The notes: generated by a model not told the origin, from the sequence alone. DNA of 39,837 nucleotides from Butyricicoccus porcorum (GCF_002157465.1 NZ_NHOC01000018.1:1-39837), one strand, 5' to 3'. Shown: positions 18,377-27,188, counted from the stretch's first letter. Translations and numbers: made by a program.

Positions 18377-19714
18377 ATGGATACACATATGAGCGCGGCG
18401 ATCGTCGCATTTCAGGGATTGACAGTGTGCTTATATTGGATTATGGTGCCGCGCAAGCGCAAATGGGACAATCGCAAGACATATATGGTTGCTGTCATGC
18501 TGTATCTGTTGTGGTGGGCATTCTGTTTGCCGACAATTATACAAAACGACAGTATGGGAAAGGCTTTGGAAGAACATGCCTTCTGGAATGTTGTGAAACT
18601 GATTGGGGGGATCGGCATAGAGGTGGCGACCAGCTGGATTGTCAGCGCGGATTCCGCCCACAACCGACTTCTGGTAGCTGGTGTCAATGTATTTCTGCTC
18701 GTTGGCTTTGAAGTGGTGGGAGATATCATTACATATTGCCTGATGTCCGGTGAGATCTGGCAATCCAATGCATCATATCACATTGGACAGACACTGTTTT
18801 CCGTGTTTTTTCTGTTGGGCACGACTATTTTTGCGGTGTATTGGAATCGCATGGAAAAACAGATGCGGCGCAAAATTATCCTGCTTTCCGTACTGTTCTG
18901 CGGTTGTCAGTGCTTTTTCATGTATAGCCTATGGCATCTGAATCGGACAGCCATGGAGGCTTTTATACAGTATTATATTGTTTTGGGCGGTGTGGTCACT
19001 GTCATTGCGGATTATCTCATTTTTGATATTCTGACATCGACCATGGAAGCACAGCGCCGAGAGATGGAGCTGGAACAGCTCAGGCAGCAGCAGGAAACGC
19101 AGTACCAGTATTATCAGCTGGTGCAGGAAAACGCACAGGAAATGTCGAAACTCCGGCACGATTTCAAAAATCAGTTGCAGGTGGTATATTCCCTGCTGGA
19201 CACAAACAAAGAGCAAACGATACATATGCTGGATGAAATGAACCGACGGATCAGCAGCACGCATCCGGTGTTGTACTGTGTCGCACCGGTGGTCAATGCC
19301 GTTATTACAGTGAAGGCCGACGCCGCGCGTCAGCGCGGCATTGCGTTTGATGCAGCCGTCGATCTGGATGACTGGGAAATTGAGGAAATCGACCAGAGCA
19401 ATCTGTTTTCCAACCTGCTGGACAACGCGTTGGAGGGCTGCCTGCCCGGTCAGCCGAATCAGTTTATCTCACTCGGGGCGGGTGAGAAAAAGGGGATTTA
19501 TGCCGTCAAAGTACAAAACAGCTGTGACCCGGCAAAGACGCTCAGGCCCGGTCAGACGCCGGGCACGGCGAAGCAGAACAGGACACATCATGGCTTCGGA
19601 CTGAAAATTTTGCAGTCAATTGCGGAAAAATATGGCGGTGAGCTGAGAATACACTGCGAAAACGGCGTGTTCACGGCGGAGGTTTTTCTGGAAAACAGGC
19701 GGCTGTTTCCTTGA
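18377..19714 (+). CDS. GHKL-domain sensor histidine kinase (AgrC/CitA-like), orphan
   Basis: 445 residues. Six to seven membrane helices fill about 1-215, then a Gln/Glu-rich coiled coil (MEAQRREMELEQLRQQQ) leads to an H-box LRHDFKNQLQ near 258-267, an N-box SNLLDNALEGC near 345, and a G-box HHGFGLKILQSIAEKYGG near 404. This is the architecture of AgrC-type quorum kinases, which sense peptides or small ligands through the membrane domain and phosphorylate a LytTR-type regulator. No regulator gene lies beside it, so its partner is elsewhere. GGGAG about 10 nt upstream supports the start. The gene has its own promoter. Confidence 0.9.
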   Translation: MDTHMSAAIVAFQGLTVCLYWIMVPRKRKWDNRKTYMVAVMLYLLWWAFCLPTIIQNDSMGKALEEHAFWNVVKLIGGIGIEVATSWIVSADSAHNRLLVAGVNVFLLVGFEVVGDIITYCLMSGEIWQSNASYHIGQTLFSVFFLLGTTIFAVYWNRMEKQMRRKIILLSVLFCGCQCFFMYSLWHLNRTAMEAFIQYYIVLGGVVTVIADYLIFDILTSTMEAQRREMELEQLRQQQETQYQYYQLVQENAQEMSKLRHDFKNQLQVVYSLLDTNKEQTIHMLDEMNRRISSTHPVLYCVAPVVNAVITVKADAARQRGIAFDAAVDLDDWEIEEIDQSNLFSNLLDNALEGCLPGQPNQFISLGAGEKKGIYAVKVQNSCDPAKTLRPGQTPGTAKQNRTHHGFGLKILQSIAEKYGGELRIHCENGVFTAEVFLENRRLFP

Positions 19715-19728
19715 TTTTTGCAAATCGC

Positions 19729-19758
19729 TTGACACAGCACAGGGTAACTTTATATACT
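19729..19758 (+). promoter_or_regulatory. Promoter of the SNF transporter gene
   Basis: Consensus TTGACA, an 18-nt spacer and TATACT, about 58 bp before the ATG at 19817. Confidence 0.7.
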
Positions 19759-19816
19759 GAAAACAAAAGAGAGTACGAGCGAACAAATTATGGAAAAACT
19801 GAGGGAGGCGAACACG

Positions 19817-21184
19817 ATGGAGCGCGAACAGTTGGGTTCCAGACTGGGATTTATTCTGCTGTCAGCAGGCTGTGCCATTGGTATCGGAAATGTATGGAAA
19901 TTCCCGTATATGGTCGGACAGCATGGCGGCGGAATCTTTGTATTGTTATATATCTTCTTTTTGATTATACTCGGCCTGCCGATTATGACGATGGAATTTT
20001 CCGTCGGACGTGCGAGCCGGAAAAGCCCGATCCGGTCGTTTCAGGTGTTGGAACAGCCGGGGCAGAAATGGCATTTTCACGGCATAGTGGCAATGGCGGG
20101 CAATTATCTGCTGATGATGTTTTATTCCGTTGTTGCAGGCTGGATGCTGTATTATTTTTATCTGACCGCAACCGGCGCATTTGACGGCGCTTCGACGGAA
20201 GAGGTTCAGGCGATTTTCGATCAGATGCTGGGACAGCCGGGGATTCTGGTGGGCTGCATGGCAATCGTTGTGATTGTCGGTATGTTTATCAATTCCATGG
20301 GCCTGCAAAACGGATTGGAACGCATTACCAAGGTGATGATGCTCATTCTGCTGGCGCTGATGCTGGTGCTGGCAGTGCACAGTGTCCTGTTGGAAGGCGG
20401 ACGTGAGGGGTTGATTTTTTACCTCAAGCCGGATATTGGGCAGACGCGTGAAAGCGGACTGGGAAATACGATTGTGGGTGCAATGAATCAGGCGTTCTTC
20501 ACGCTGAGTCTGGGCATCGGTTCGATGGCGATTTTCGGCAGCTATATTGGCAAGGAGCACACCCTGTTTGGGGAATCCATCCATGTCACCGTGCTGGATA
20601 CATTTGTTGCACTGATTGCCGGCCTGATTATTTTCCCGGCCTGCTCTGCATTCGGCGTAGAGGCAGGCAGCGGCCCGAAGCTGATTTTCCTGACACTGCC
20701 GAATATCTTCAATCATCTGCCGCTCGGACGGCTGTGGGGCAGCCTGTTCTTTGTATTTCTGACCTTTGCAGCCTTTTCCACTGTACTTGCGGTGTTTGAA
20801 AATATTATTTCATGCGGTATGGATCTGACCGGATGCAGCCGCAAAAAGTCATGTGCTGTCAATCTGGTGCTGCTGTTTGTGCTGTCCCTGCCGTGTGCAC
20901 TGGGCTTTAATCTGTGGTCGGGCATTCAGCCGTTCGGCACCGGCTCCACCATTATGGATGTGGAAGATTTTATTGTCAGCAATGTCCTGCTGCCGCTCGG
21001 CTCGCTGGTTTATCTGCTGTTCTGCACAAGCAGACATGGCTGGGGCTGGGAGTCTTTCCGGGAAGAGGCAAATACCGGAACAGGTGCAAAAATTCCGAAT
21101 GCCATCCGTGGCTACTGCACCTATATCCTGCCGATTATCGTACTCATTATTTTTGCAATCGGCGTTCACGACAAATTCTTCTGA
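19817..21184 (+). CDS. Sodium-dependent transporter, SNF (neurotransmitter:sodium symporter) family
   Basis: 455 residues with 11-12 membrane helices. It begins REQLGSRLGFILLSAGCAIG, then IGNVWKFPYMVGQHGGGIF, the hallmark first helix that lines the sodium and substrate sites in LeuT-like proteins. Bacterial members import amino acids with sodium. The ATG at 19817 is chosen because GGGAGG lies 8 nt upstream; an ATG at 19790 lacks a site. Helix 6 shows AMNQAFFTLSLGIGSMAIFG, as in the family. Its promoter and terminator make it a single-gene unit. The substrate is unknown. Confidence 0.95.
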   Translation: MEREQLGSRLGFILLSAGCAIGIGNVWKFPYMVGQHGGGIFVLLYIFFLIILGLPIMTMEFSVGRASRKSPIRSFQVLEQPGQKWHFHGIVAMAGNYLLMMFYSVVAGWMLYYFYLTATGAFDGASTEEVQAIFDQMLGQPGILVGCMAIVVIVGMFINSMGLQNGLERITKVMMLILLALMLVLAVHSVLLEGGREGLIFYLKPDIGQTRESGLGNTIVGAMNQAFFTLSLGIGSMAIFGSYIGKEHTLFGESIHVTVLDTFVALIAGLIIFPACSAFGVEAGSGPKLIFLTLPNIFNHLPLGRLWGSLFFVFLTFAAFSTVLAVFENIISCGMDLTGCSRKKSCAVNLVLLFVLSLPCALGFNLWSGIQPFGTGSTIMDVEDFIVSNVLLPLGSLVYLLFCTSRHGWGWESFREEANTGTGAKIPNAIRGYCTYILPIIVLIIFAIGVHDKFF

Positions 21185-21191
21185 GAAGACA

Positions 21192-21221
21192 GCAAAAGCC
21201 GTCCTGCGGGACGGCTTTTGC
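21192..21221. terminator. Bidirectional-type terminator after the SNF transporter
   Basis: Stem GCAAAAGCCGTCC/GGGACGGCTTTTGC with a 3-4-nt loop and a T run within the stem base. From here to 21466 (about 245 bp) nothing further was recognised. Confidence 0.8.
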
Positions 21222-21466
21222 ATTGCGCTTGTATGGAATTTTCTGTTAAAAATGAAATGAAAAGCACGGATTTGAGCCATTGCATCTTTGATGGTTGCAG
21301 TCGGCAGGTTTGTTATCGCGCAGCTTGCCTTTCTCGACCGGAGAAACGAGCATAAATAAAATGCCTGTCCTGTCGGCAAACAGGATAGGCGGTGCCTGCG
21401 AAGAAAGCAAGGGTTTGCATGAAATACTCTTTGGCAGAAGTTACCGGTTTTTGTCCAAACTGTCGG

Positions 21467-21495
21467 TTGACAAGCAAAAAGGTGTGTTGTACAAT
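21467..21495 (+). promoter_or_regulatory. Promoter of the thrS T-box transcript
   Basis: Consensus TTGACA, an exact 17-nt spacer and TACAAT; transcription should begin near 21502. Confidence 0.75.
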
Positions 21496-21501
21496 AAAAG
21501 G

Positions 21502-21774
21502 CACCAATAGATAAAAGGCGTTGAAGGGAACGCACAGACCGCGCAGATCGCGCCCGCAGAGAGCGGATGCACCAGCTGAGAGCATCCGTGGCCGATGTGG
21601 TTTGCAGCAACCATCCCGGAGCTTCGCAGGGGAAACCCAAAGTATCCTGCGACGGATGTCCGCACGTTACAGCGGCAATGAGCGGGTGCAGTTGTGTAGC
21701 TGCGCCAAGCAGGGTGGAACCGTGAGATGAATTGTCATCCCACCCCTGATTTGAGTCAGGGGTGGGATTTTTTT
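21502..21774 (+). promoter_or_regulatory. T-box riboswitch leader of thrS
   Basis: A long leader with the diagnostic T-box AGGGTGGAACCGTG at 21711-21724, which pairs with the uncharged tRNA acceptor end. Upstream is a Stem I-like region with a strong hairpin CGGATGC/GCATCCG at 21564-21588. A terminator follows at 21737-21774. When tRNA-Thr is uncharged it binds, the antiterminator forms and thrS is expressed; the threonine specificity is inferred from the downstream gene, since the specifier codon was not fixed with certainty. Confidence 0.92.
21737..21774 (+). terminator. Regulated terminator of the thrS T-box
   Basis: Perfect 13-bp stem ATCCCACCCCTGA/TCAGGGGTGGGAT followed by seven T; it overlaps the competing antiterminator side. 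Confidence 0.9.
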
Positions 21775-21805
21775 CTGCCCCCGTGAAAATAAGGAGGAAT
21801 TTTTC

Positions 21806-23560
21806 ATGGCAGACAATCAGTATACGTTTGAAAATGAGCAGTACCGCAAAACCTACTGGCATACCTGCTCGCATATTCTGGCACAGGCAGTCAAGCGCCT
21901 GTACCCGGAGGTAAAGCTGGCAATCGGCCCGTCGATTGACAACGGTTTCTATTATGACCTCGATTCCCCGTTTGCGTTCACACCGGAAATCATGGAAAAG
22001 ATCGAGGCAGAGATGCGCAAGATCTGCAAGGAAAAGCTCAAGCTGGAGCGCTTTGAACTGCCGCGTGCGGAAGCGCTGGAATTTATGAAGGACGAGCCGT
22101 ACAAGGTCGAGCTCATCAATGACCTGCCGGAGGACGCTGTCATTTCGTTCTACAAGCAGGGCGAATTTACCGACCTGTGCGCCGGTCCGCATCTGGATTC
22201 CACCGGCCGCGTCAAGGGCAATGGCATCAAGCTGACTGCCTGCAATGCGGCATATTGGCGCGGTGATTCCAACCGCGAGACCCTCCAGCGCATTTACGGC
22301 ATTGCGTTCCCGAAGAAGGCGGAGCTGGACGAGTATCTTGCAAAGATCGAAGAGGCAAAGCGCCGCGACCACCGCAAGCTGGGCAAGGAGCTTGGCCTGT
22401 TTACCCTGATGGAGGAAGGCCCCGGCTTCCCGTTCTTCCTGCCGAAGGGCATGGTACTGCGCAACACGCTGATCGATTACTGGCGCGAGGTGCATAAGCG
22501 CTATGGCTATGTGGAAATTTCCACCCCGATGATGCTGAACCGCGGCCTGTGGGAGCGTTCCGGCCATTGGGATCATTATAAGGAAAACATGTACACGACC
22601 GTCATCGATGATGTCGATTTCGCCATCAAGCCGATGAACTGCCCGGGCGGCATGCTGGTCTACAAGTCCGAACCGCATTCCTACCGTGACCTGCCGCTGC
22701 GTGTCGGCGAGCTGGGTCTGGTTCACCGCCATGAGCTGTCCGGCGCGCTGCACGGCCTGTTCCGTGTCCGCTGTTTCACGCAGGACGATGCCCATATCTT
22801 TATGACCTGGGATCAGATGAAGGACGAGATCAAGAATGTCGTCAAGCTGTTTGATGAGGTCTATTCTGTCTTTGGCCTGGAATATGAGATCGAGGTTTCC
22901 ACCATGCCGGAAGACCACATGGGCGATGAGAAGGACTGGGATTTCGCCACGGAGACACTGAAGGCTGCTGTCTCTGAGATGGGCAAGAGCTATGTCATCA
23001 ATGAGGGCGACGGCGCGTTCTATGGCCCGAAGCTGGACTTCCATCTGGCGGATTCGCTGGGACGTACCTGGCAGTGCGGCACGATCCAGCTGGATATGCA
23101 GCTGCCGGAGCGCTTTGAGCTGGAATACACCGGTGCAGACGGCGAGAAGCACCGCCCGGTTATGATTCACCGCGTTGTCCTCGGCTCCATTGAACGCTTC
23201 ATCGGCGTCATCACCGAGCATTTTGCCGGTGCATTCCCGACCTGGCTGGCTCCGGTTCAGGTCAAGGCCCTGCCGGTTACCGACCGCACCGCAGCGTATG
23301 CGGATGAGGTTGAAAAGGCACTGACCGCCGCAGGCTTCCGCGCCGAGGTCGATCACCGCAGCGAGAAGCTGGGCTACAAGATCCGCGAGGCACAGTCGCA
23401 GAAGGTTCCGTATATGCTGGTTCTCGGCGACAAGGAACAGGAAAACGGCACAGTTTCCGTCCGTGACCGCAAGGGCAAGACGACTGCCATGCCGCTGGAC
23501 GAGTTCATCTCCACGCTGCGCGAAGAGGTCAGCACCAAGAGCCGCGAAGAACTGATCTGA
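21806..23560 (+). CDS. thrS: Threonyl-tRNA synthetase lacking the TGS domain
   Basis: 584 residues, shorter than the usual 635-645. It begins directly at the editing domain (YWHTCSHILAQAVKRLYP; zinc-type ligands His19 and His23, and LCAGPHL near 125), so the N-terminal TGS (ubiquitin-like) domain of about 60 residues is absent. The class II core follows, with NCPGGMLVYK near 277, the RCFTQDDAHIF motif 2 and a C-terminal anticodon-binding domain from PTWLAPVQVKALPV. AAGGAGGAA precedes the ATG and no upstream in-frame extension is possible through the T-box terminator. It charges tRNA-Thr and is controlled by the T-box. Confidence 0.96.
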   Translation: MADNQYTFENEQYRKTYWHTCSHILAQAVKRLYPEVKLAIGPSIDNGFYYDLDSPFAFTPEIMEKIEAEMRKICKEKLKLERFELPRAEALEFMKDEPYKVELINDLPEDAVISFYKQGEFTDLCAGPHLDSTGRVKGNGIKLTACNAAYWRGDSNRETLQRIYGIAFPKKAELDEYLAKIEEAKRRDHRKLGKELGLFTLMEEGPGFPFFLPKGMVLRNTLIDYWREVHKRYGYVEISTPMMLNRGLWERSGHWDHYKENMYTTVIDDVDFAIKPMNCPGGMLVYKSEPHSYRDLPLRVGELGLVHRHELSGALHGLFRVRCFTQDDAHIFMTWDQMKDEIKNVVKLFDEVYSVFGLEYEIEVSTMPEDHMGDEKDWDFATETLKAAVSEMGKSYVINEGDGAFYGPKLDFHLADSLGRTWQCGTIQLDMQLPERFELEYTGADGEKHRPVMIHRVVLGSIERFIGVITEHFAGAFPTWLAPVQVKALPVTDRTAAYADEVEKALTAAGFRAEVDHRSEKLGYKIREAQSQKVPYMLVLGDKEQENGTVSVRDRKGKTTAMPLDEFISTLREEVSTKSREELI

Positions 23561-23562
23561 TT

Positions 23563-23868
23563 TTACTCCTCCGGCTGCTCGAGCGAGCGGCGCAGCATCG
23601 CGTCGGCATGCAGGCTGACCTGATACAATGCGCCCGGCTCGAGCGGTCCGAAGGCAAACCGTCCAAGCTCATCGGTATAGGTCACATGGACGACGCGATC
23701 CGGTTCGGTCTTTCCGGAAATGGTCAGGACTGCGAGCGCCCCGGCGACAGGCTTGCCGCTCTGGTCGACGGCAGTGCCGAGCAGCGCCGGACGCGTGTCC
23801 GGGCGCAGGGCTACGGTGGTTTCTACCTGTTCCCCGGCTGACGGGCGCACATAAAAACTGGTATACAT
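23563..23868 (-). CDS. Small carboxypeptidase-regulatory-like (transthyretin-like beta-sandwich) protein
   Basis: 101 residues from the ATG at 23868 (a second ATG at 23871 gives one residue more); AGGAGGT lies 7 nt upstream. The sequence RPALLGTAVDQSGKPVAGAL through YTDELGRFAFGPLEPG is the typical CarboxypepD_reg-like motif, a compact seven-stranded beta-sandwich. No signal peptide is visible, so cytoplasmic location is likely, although such modules are usually exported. It ends 2 bp from the end of thrS in convergent orientation and starts about 120 bp from proS. A longer reading frame through proS is a shadow and is not part of it. Role unknown. Confidence 0.65.
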   Translation of the reverse strand: MYTSFYVRPSAGEQVETTVALRPDTRPALLGTAVDQSGKPVAGALAVLTISGKTEPDRVVHVTYTDELGRFAFGPLEPGALYQVSLHADAMLRRSLEQPEE

Positions 23869-23991
23869 CATCAGCACCTCCTGTGGCAGCGGATCAACTC
23901 TGTTTTCAGCGTATGACTGCGGCCGCAAAAGGTGCAGGAAAAAATCCCGCAGGTTTTTCTGTAGCTGCGGGGCAGAAAGGAACGTAACACT

Positions 23992-25707
23992 ATGAAAATG
24001 AGCAGTATGCTCGGCAGCCGCTTTAAAGAGACTCCGGCGGACTGTCAGCTGGACAGCCATAAGCTCATGGTGCGCGGCGGCTATATCAAGCAGATGACAA
24101 CGGGTATTTACTCGCTGTATATGCCGACCAAGCGCATCACCAAAAAAATTGAGAATATCATTCGCGAGGAAATGGATAAGATTGACGGCCAGGAGGTCAT
24201 GTTCCCGGTTGTTATGCCGGCATCGCTGTGGCAGGAATCCGGCCGGTATGACTCCATCGGCAGCGAGATGGCGCGCTTCAAGGACAGAAGCGGCCAGCCG
24301 GTTGTTCTGGGCATGACGCATGAGGAGGCCGCTGTGCATCTGGCGCGCGGCGCGGCACAGTCGTACACCAACTATCCGTTCATGATCTATCAGATTCAGA
24401 CCAAGTTCCGCGATGAGCCGCGCGCACGTGGCGGTCTGATCCGTGTCCGCGAGTTTACGATGAAGGATGCCTATTCTTTCCACACCTCGCAGGAGGATCT
24501 GGAGCAGTATTATGAGAAGTGCTACACGGCGTATGAGAATATCTTCCGCCGCGCAGGTATTCCGGAGGTTGTCGCGGTCAAGTCGGATTCCGGCATGATG
24601 GGCGGCAGCGTGTCGCATGAATTTATGCTGCTGACCGACTGCGGCGAAGATACCATTGTCCTGTGTGACTGCGGGTACCGCTCCAATATGGAGGCAGCGG
24701 ACTGCATCGTCGAGGCACCGGAGACCGAGGAAGCACCGCTCACCAAGGTGCTCACCCCGGAGACCAAGACCATTGAGGCAGTTTGTGAATACCTGCATGC
24801 ACCGGCAAACGCTTCGTGCAAGGCGGTTGTCTATCAGAAGAATCTGACCGATGAATATGTCATTGCATTTATCCGCGGCGATCTGGAGGTCAACGAGACC
24901 AAGTTGCGCAATTTCCTGGGCGAGGAGATCCATCCGGCAGAGATCACGCAGGAGAGCGGCATTGTTGCGGGCTTTATCGGCCCGGTTGGCCTGCCGGAAG
25001 GCGTGACCTATGTCATCGACAAGTCGGTTGCCGCACTCAACAGTTCGGTCTGCGGCGCAAACGAAGAAAATTACCATTACACCGGCTATAACGTCAAGCG
25101 CGACACGCCGGACGCGCAGATTGCGGATTTCGCAAAGACCTATGAAGGCGCAATCTGCCCGGTTTGCGGCAAGCCGCATATCCGCATCAGCCGCGGCATT
25201 GAGGTTGGCAATATCTTCCAGCTCGGCACCAAGTATACCAAGTCGATGGAGATGACCTACATCGGACAGGATGGCAAGCCGCACTATCCGATTATGGGCT
25301 GTTACGGCATCGGTGTCGGCCGTCTTGCCGCTTCAGTCTGCGAGGTCAAGCACGACGATTACGGCCCGATCTGGCCGATGTCCATCGCACCGTGGCAGGT
25401 TCACATCTGCGCGATCAAGGCAACAGACCCGGAGGTTCGTGCGGTTGCCGACGAGCTGTATCAGAAGCTCCAGGATGCAGGTGTTGAGGTCATTTACGAT
25501 GACCGCAAGGTCAGCGCGGGAAATATGTTCTCCGATGCAGATCTGCTGGGTGTACCGGTTCGTGTCATCGTCAGCCCGAAGACGGTCAAGCGCGGCGCTG
25601 TCGAGGTATCCAAGCGCGACAAGTCGCTGCGCGAGGATGTCGCACCGGAAAATGCAGTGGAGTACGTCGAAAAGCTGGTTCAGACGATGCTGGACGAGTT
25701 TAAATAA
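23992..25707 (+). CDS. proS: Prolyl-tRNA synthetase, bacterial type with editing insertion
   Basis: 571 residues, normal for the ProS type with an insertion (editing) domain between motifs 2 and 3. Motif 1 is near SLYMPTKRITKKIENIIREE; motif 2 is KFRDEPRARGGLIRVREFTMKD; the insertion spans about 225-400 (for example EETEE-type linker, then ASCKAVVYQKN and VVAGF-type strands); motif 3 is YPIMGCYGIGVGRL near 430. The anticodon-binding domain closes the protein. Class II enzyme that charges tRNA-Pro and hydrolyses mischarged Ala-tRNA-Pro. AAAGGA about 10 nt upstream supports the ATG at 23992. No T-box was seen here. Confidence 0.96.
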   Translation: MKMSSMLGSRFKETPADCQLDSHKLMVRGGYIKQMTTGIYSLYMPTKRITKKIENIIREEMDKIDGQEVMFPVVMPASLWQESGRYDSIGSEMARFKDRSGQPVVLGMTHEEAAVHLARGAAQSYTNYPFMIYQIQTKFRDEPRARGGLIRVREFTMKDAYSFHTSQEDLEQYYEKCYTAYENIFRRAGIPEVVAVKSDSGMMGGSVSHEFMLLTDCGEDTIVLCDCGYRSNMEAADCIVEAPETEEAPLTKVLTPETKTIEAVCEYLHAPANASCKAVVYQKNLTDEYVIAFIRGDLEVNETKLRNFLGEEIHPAEITQESGIVAGFIGPVGLPEGVTYVIDKSVAALNSSVCGANEENYHYTGYNVKRDTPDAQIADFAKTYEGAICPVCGKPHIRISRGIEVGNIFQLGTKYTKSMEMTYIGQDGKPHYPIMGCYGIGVGRLAASVCEVKHDDYGPIWPMSIAPWQVHICAIKATDPEVRAVADELYQKLQDAGVEVIYDDRKVSAGNMFSDADLLGVPVRVIVSPKTVKRGAVEVSKRDKSLREDVAPENAVEYVEKLVQTMLDEFK

Positions 25708-25725
25708 ACAGAATAATGAAAATGG

Positions 25726-25770
25726 ACGGCAGGCCGGGGGAGCCTTTCCCTCAGCCTGCCGTATTTTATT
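25726..25770 (+). terminator. Intrinsic terminator after proS
   Basis: Nine-bp stem ACGGCAGGC/GCCTGCCGT with a 19-nt loop, then ATTTTATTT. Confidence 0.75.
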
Positions 25771-25786
25771 TGGAAAGGAGCTGCCA

Positions 25787-26740
25787 ATGGGAACAATGAT
25801 CTGGAGCCTGACCAAAACCGCCGCAGGCTCGGCAGATGTCCCTGTGAGCGCGGAGGACGCGGCACAGGCGACAAATACCGCAATTGAGGGCGTACAGTCG
25901 ATTACCAGCCTGTTTCATCTGCCGACCTGGGTGGGGCGGGCGATCTTTATTGTGCTGGTTGTTGTCGTCATGCTGTGGCTGGTTAAGCTGATCAATAAGG
26001 GCTTCCGGCGCACCATGGATGCGATGCAGGACAACAATCAGGACGCCACGCTGCTGTCATTCGTACGATACGTCGTGCTGGCAATTGTTTACTTTGCGGG
26101 CGGCGTGGTCATCGTGTCCAGCATTCCGGGCGCGAGCGATTCACTTAATGCGCTGCTGGCATCCGGCGGTATAGTCGCAGTCATTCTCGGCTTTGCCTCA
26201 CAGGATGCGCTGAGTAATATCGCCGGCGGCATTATGATCCTGACGTTCAAGCCGTTTGTCATCGGTGATTTTGTGCGTTATATCGATGTTGGCGTGTCCG
26301 GCACGGTGGAAGACATCTCGCTGCGGCATACGGCAATCCGTACGCCGGAAAACAAGAGGCTCATCATTCCAAACGGGAAAATCAATCAGGGCGTCATTGA
26401 AAACGCGAACTATGCAGACAGCCGAGTTTGTGAATTCTTTAACGTCAGCATTACCTATGAGAGCAATCTGGAGAAGGCAATTGGCATCCTGCGGGCGGAG
26501 GTAATGAAGCAGCCCCTGCATTTGGATGTACGTGACCCAGAGACACAGGACGATGAGCCGGAAGTGCAAGTTGAAGTTGTGGAACTTGCAGATTCTGCTG
26601 TTGTGCTGCGCGCATGGCTGTGGGCGGCTGACCTGAGCAGCGCCATGAAATTAAAATTTTCGCTCAATCGCGCAGTAAAAGCCCGCTTTGACGCGGAAGG
26701 AATTGAATTTGCCTATCCGCATATCACGATAACAAAATAA
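25787..26740 (+). CDS. MscS-family mechanosensitive ion channel
   Basis: 317 residues, AAAGGAG with 6-nt spacing. Three membrane helices (near 47-68, 85-108 and 115-138) precede the pore-lining helix with the Gly/Ala-rich pattern LLASGGIVAVILGFASQDALSN, then the MscS beta domain FKPFVIGDFVRYIDVGVSGTVEDISLRHT and RLIIPNGKINQGVIEN. The cytoplasmic alpha/beta domain ends in AYPHITITK. It releases solutes at hypo-osmotic shock. A ribosome site right after the proS terminator suggests partial read-through from proS, since no separate strong promoter is seen. Confidence 0.93.
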   Translation: MGTMIWSLTKTAAGSADVPVSAEDAAQATNTAIEGVQSITSLFHLPTWVGRAIFIVLVVVVMLWLVKLINKGFRRTMDAMQDNNQDATLLSFVRYVVLAIVYFAGGVVIVSSIPGASDSLNALLASGGIVAVILGFASQDALSNIAGGIMILTFKPFVIGDFVRYIDVGVSGTVEDISLRHTAIRTPENKRLIIPNGKINQGVIENANYADSRVCEFFNVSITYESNLEKAIGILRAEVMKQPLHLDVRDPETQDDEPEVQVEVVELADSAVVLRAWLWAADLSSAMKLKFSLNRAVKARFDAEGIEFAYPHITITK

Positions 26741-26754
26741 GAAACTGCGGTATC

Positions 26755-26796
26755 TCTCCCTGTCCGGCGCATGTGCGCGGGACGGGGATTTTTTGT
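26755..26796 (+). terminator. Intrinsic terminator after mscS
   Basis: CCCTGTCC...GGGACGGGG stem with an inner GCGCA/TGCGC pair, followed by TTTTTT. From 26797 to 26962 the bases are AT-rich and hold only two overlapping 9-codon frames (ATG at 26903 and 26912), not claimed as genes. Confidence 0.75.
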
Positions 26797-26962
26797 ATGT
26801 TTGGGACTCTGACAGGCGAGATTGTTACGATTTTCACATTCGTCAACCTATACAAAAACTTTACGTTTGAATTGTAGGGAATAAATAGCGTGAAAAGGTG
26901 AAATGAAGCAACATGCACAAAAAGTTTCTGAATAAACTGTGAAACATTATGGATGATTGCGC

Positions 26963-26991
26963 TTGCAGAAAAAGTTGGAAGTGTGTATGAT
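26963..26991 (+). promoter_or_regulatory. Promoter of the small-peptide array
   Basis: TTGCAG, exact 17-nt spacer, TATGAT; start of transcription expected near 26998. No other promoter of this quality was seen up to the terminator at 28711. Confidence 0.7.
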
Positions 26992-26997
26992 ATAGCC

Positions 26998-27188
26998 AAG
27001 CTGAGGGAAGGAAAACCAAGGCGGCAGACAACAAAAAGTTGTCTGAAGCAGTTCCGAAGGAAAAGCCAAAGCTCCGGCTTTCGGAACTTCGATTGAAACG
27101 GAATCCGTGCTGTGAAGCGCAGAGCAGAGGCTCCGGGCACACAGAAATCGAAAATCCGCTTCATGAAATTTTTGGAGGTGAGACTATC
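26998..27188 (+). promoter_or_regulatory. Structured 5' leader of the small-peptide array
   Basis: About 190 nt before the first peptide start. Contains a perfect 8-bp hairpin CAGACAAC/GTTGTCTG at 27025-27045, and a larger stem GTTCCGAA/TTCGGAAC at 27051-27087 with an inner AGCC/GGCT pair. The later part carries ACACAGAAATCG, similar to the ACACAGAAATAACC in the spacers between the repeated genes, suggesting it derives from the same ancestral unit. It matches no riboswitch class that I recognise. Confidence 0.5.

Noticed and set aside
20849-23356. 835-codon open frame on the minus strand
   Set aside because: Antisense shadow of thrS and the T-box; no ribosome site, composition typical of a complementary frame, and the T-box and thrS fully explain the region.
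23869-25284. Extension of the small minus-strand beta-sandwich gene into a 573-codon frame
   Set aside because: The extra part is the complement of proS. A proper ribosome site and ATG at 23868 define the real gene.
26903-26944. Two overlapping 9-codon frames upstream of the array promoter
   Set aside because: Purine-rich sequence lies before them, but they precede the promoter and are too short to support.
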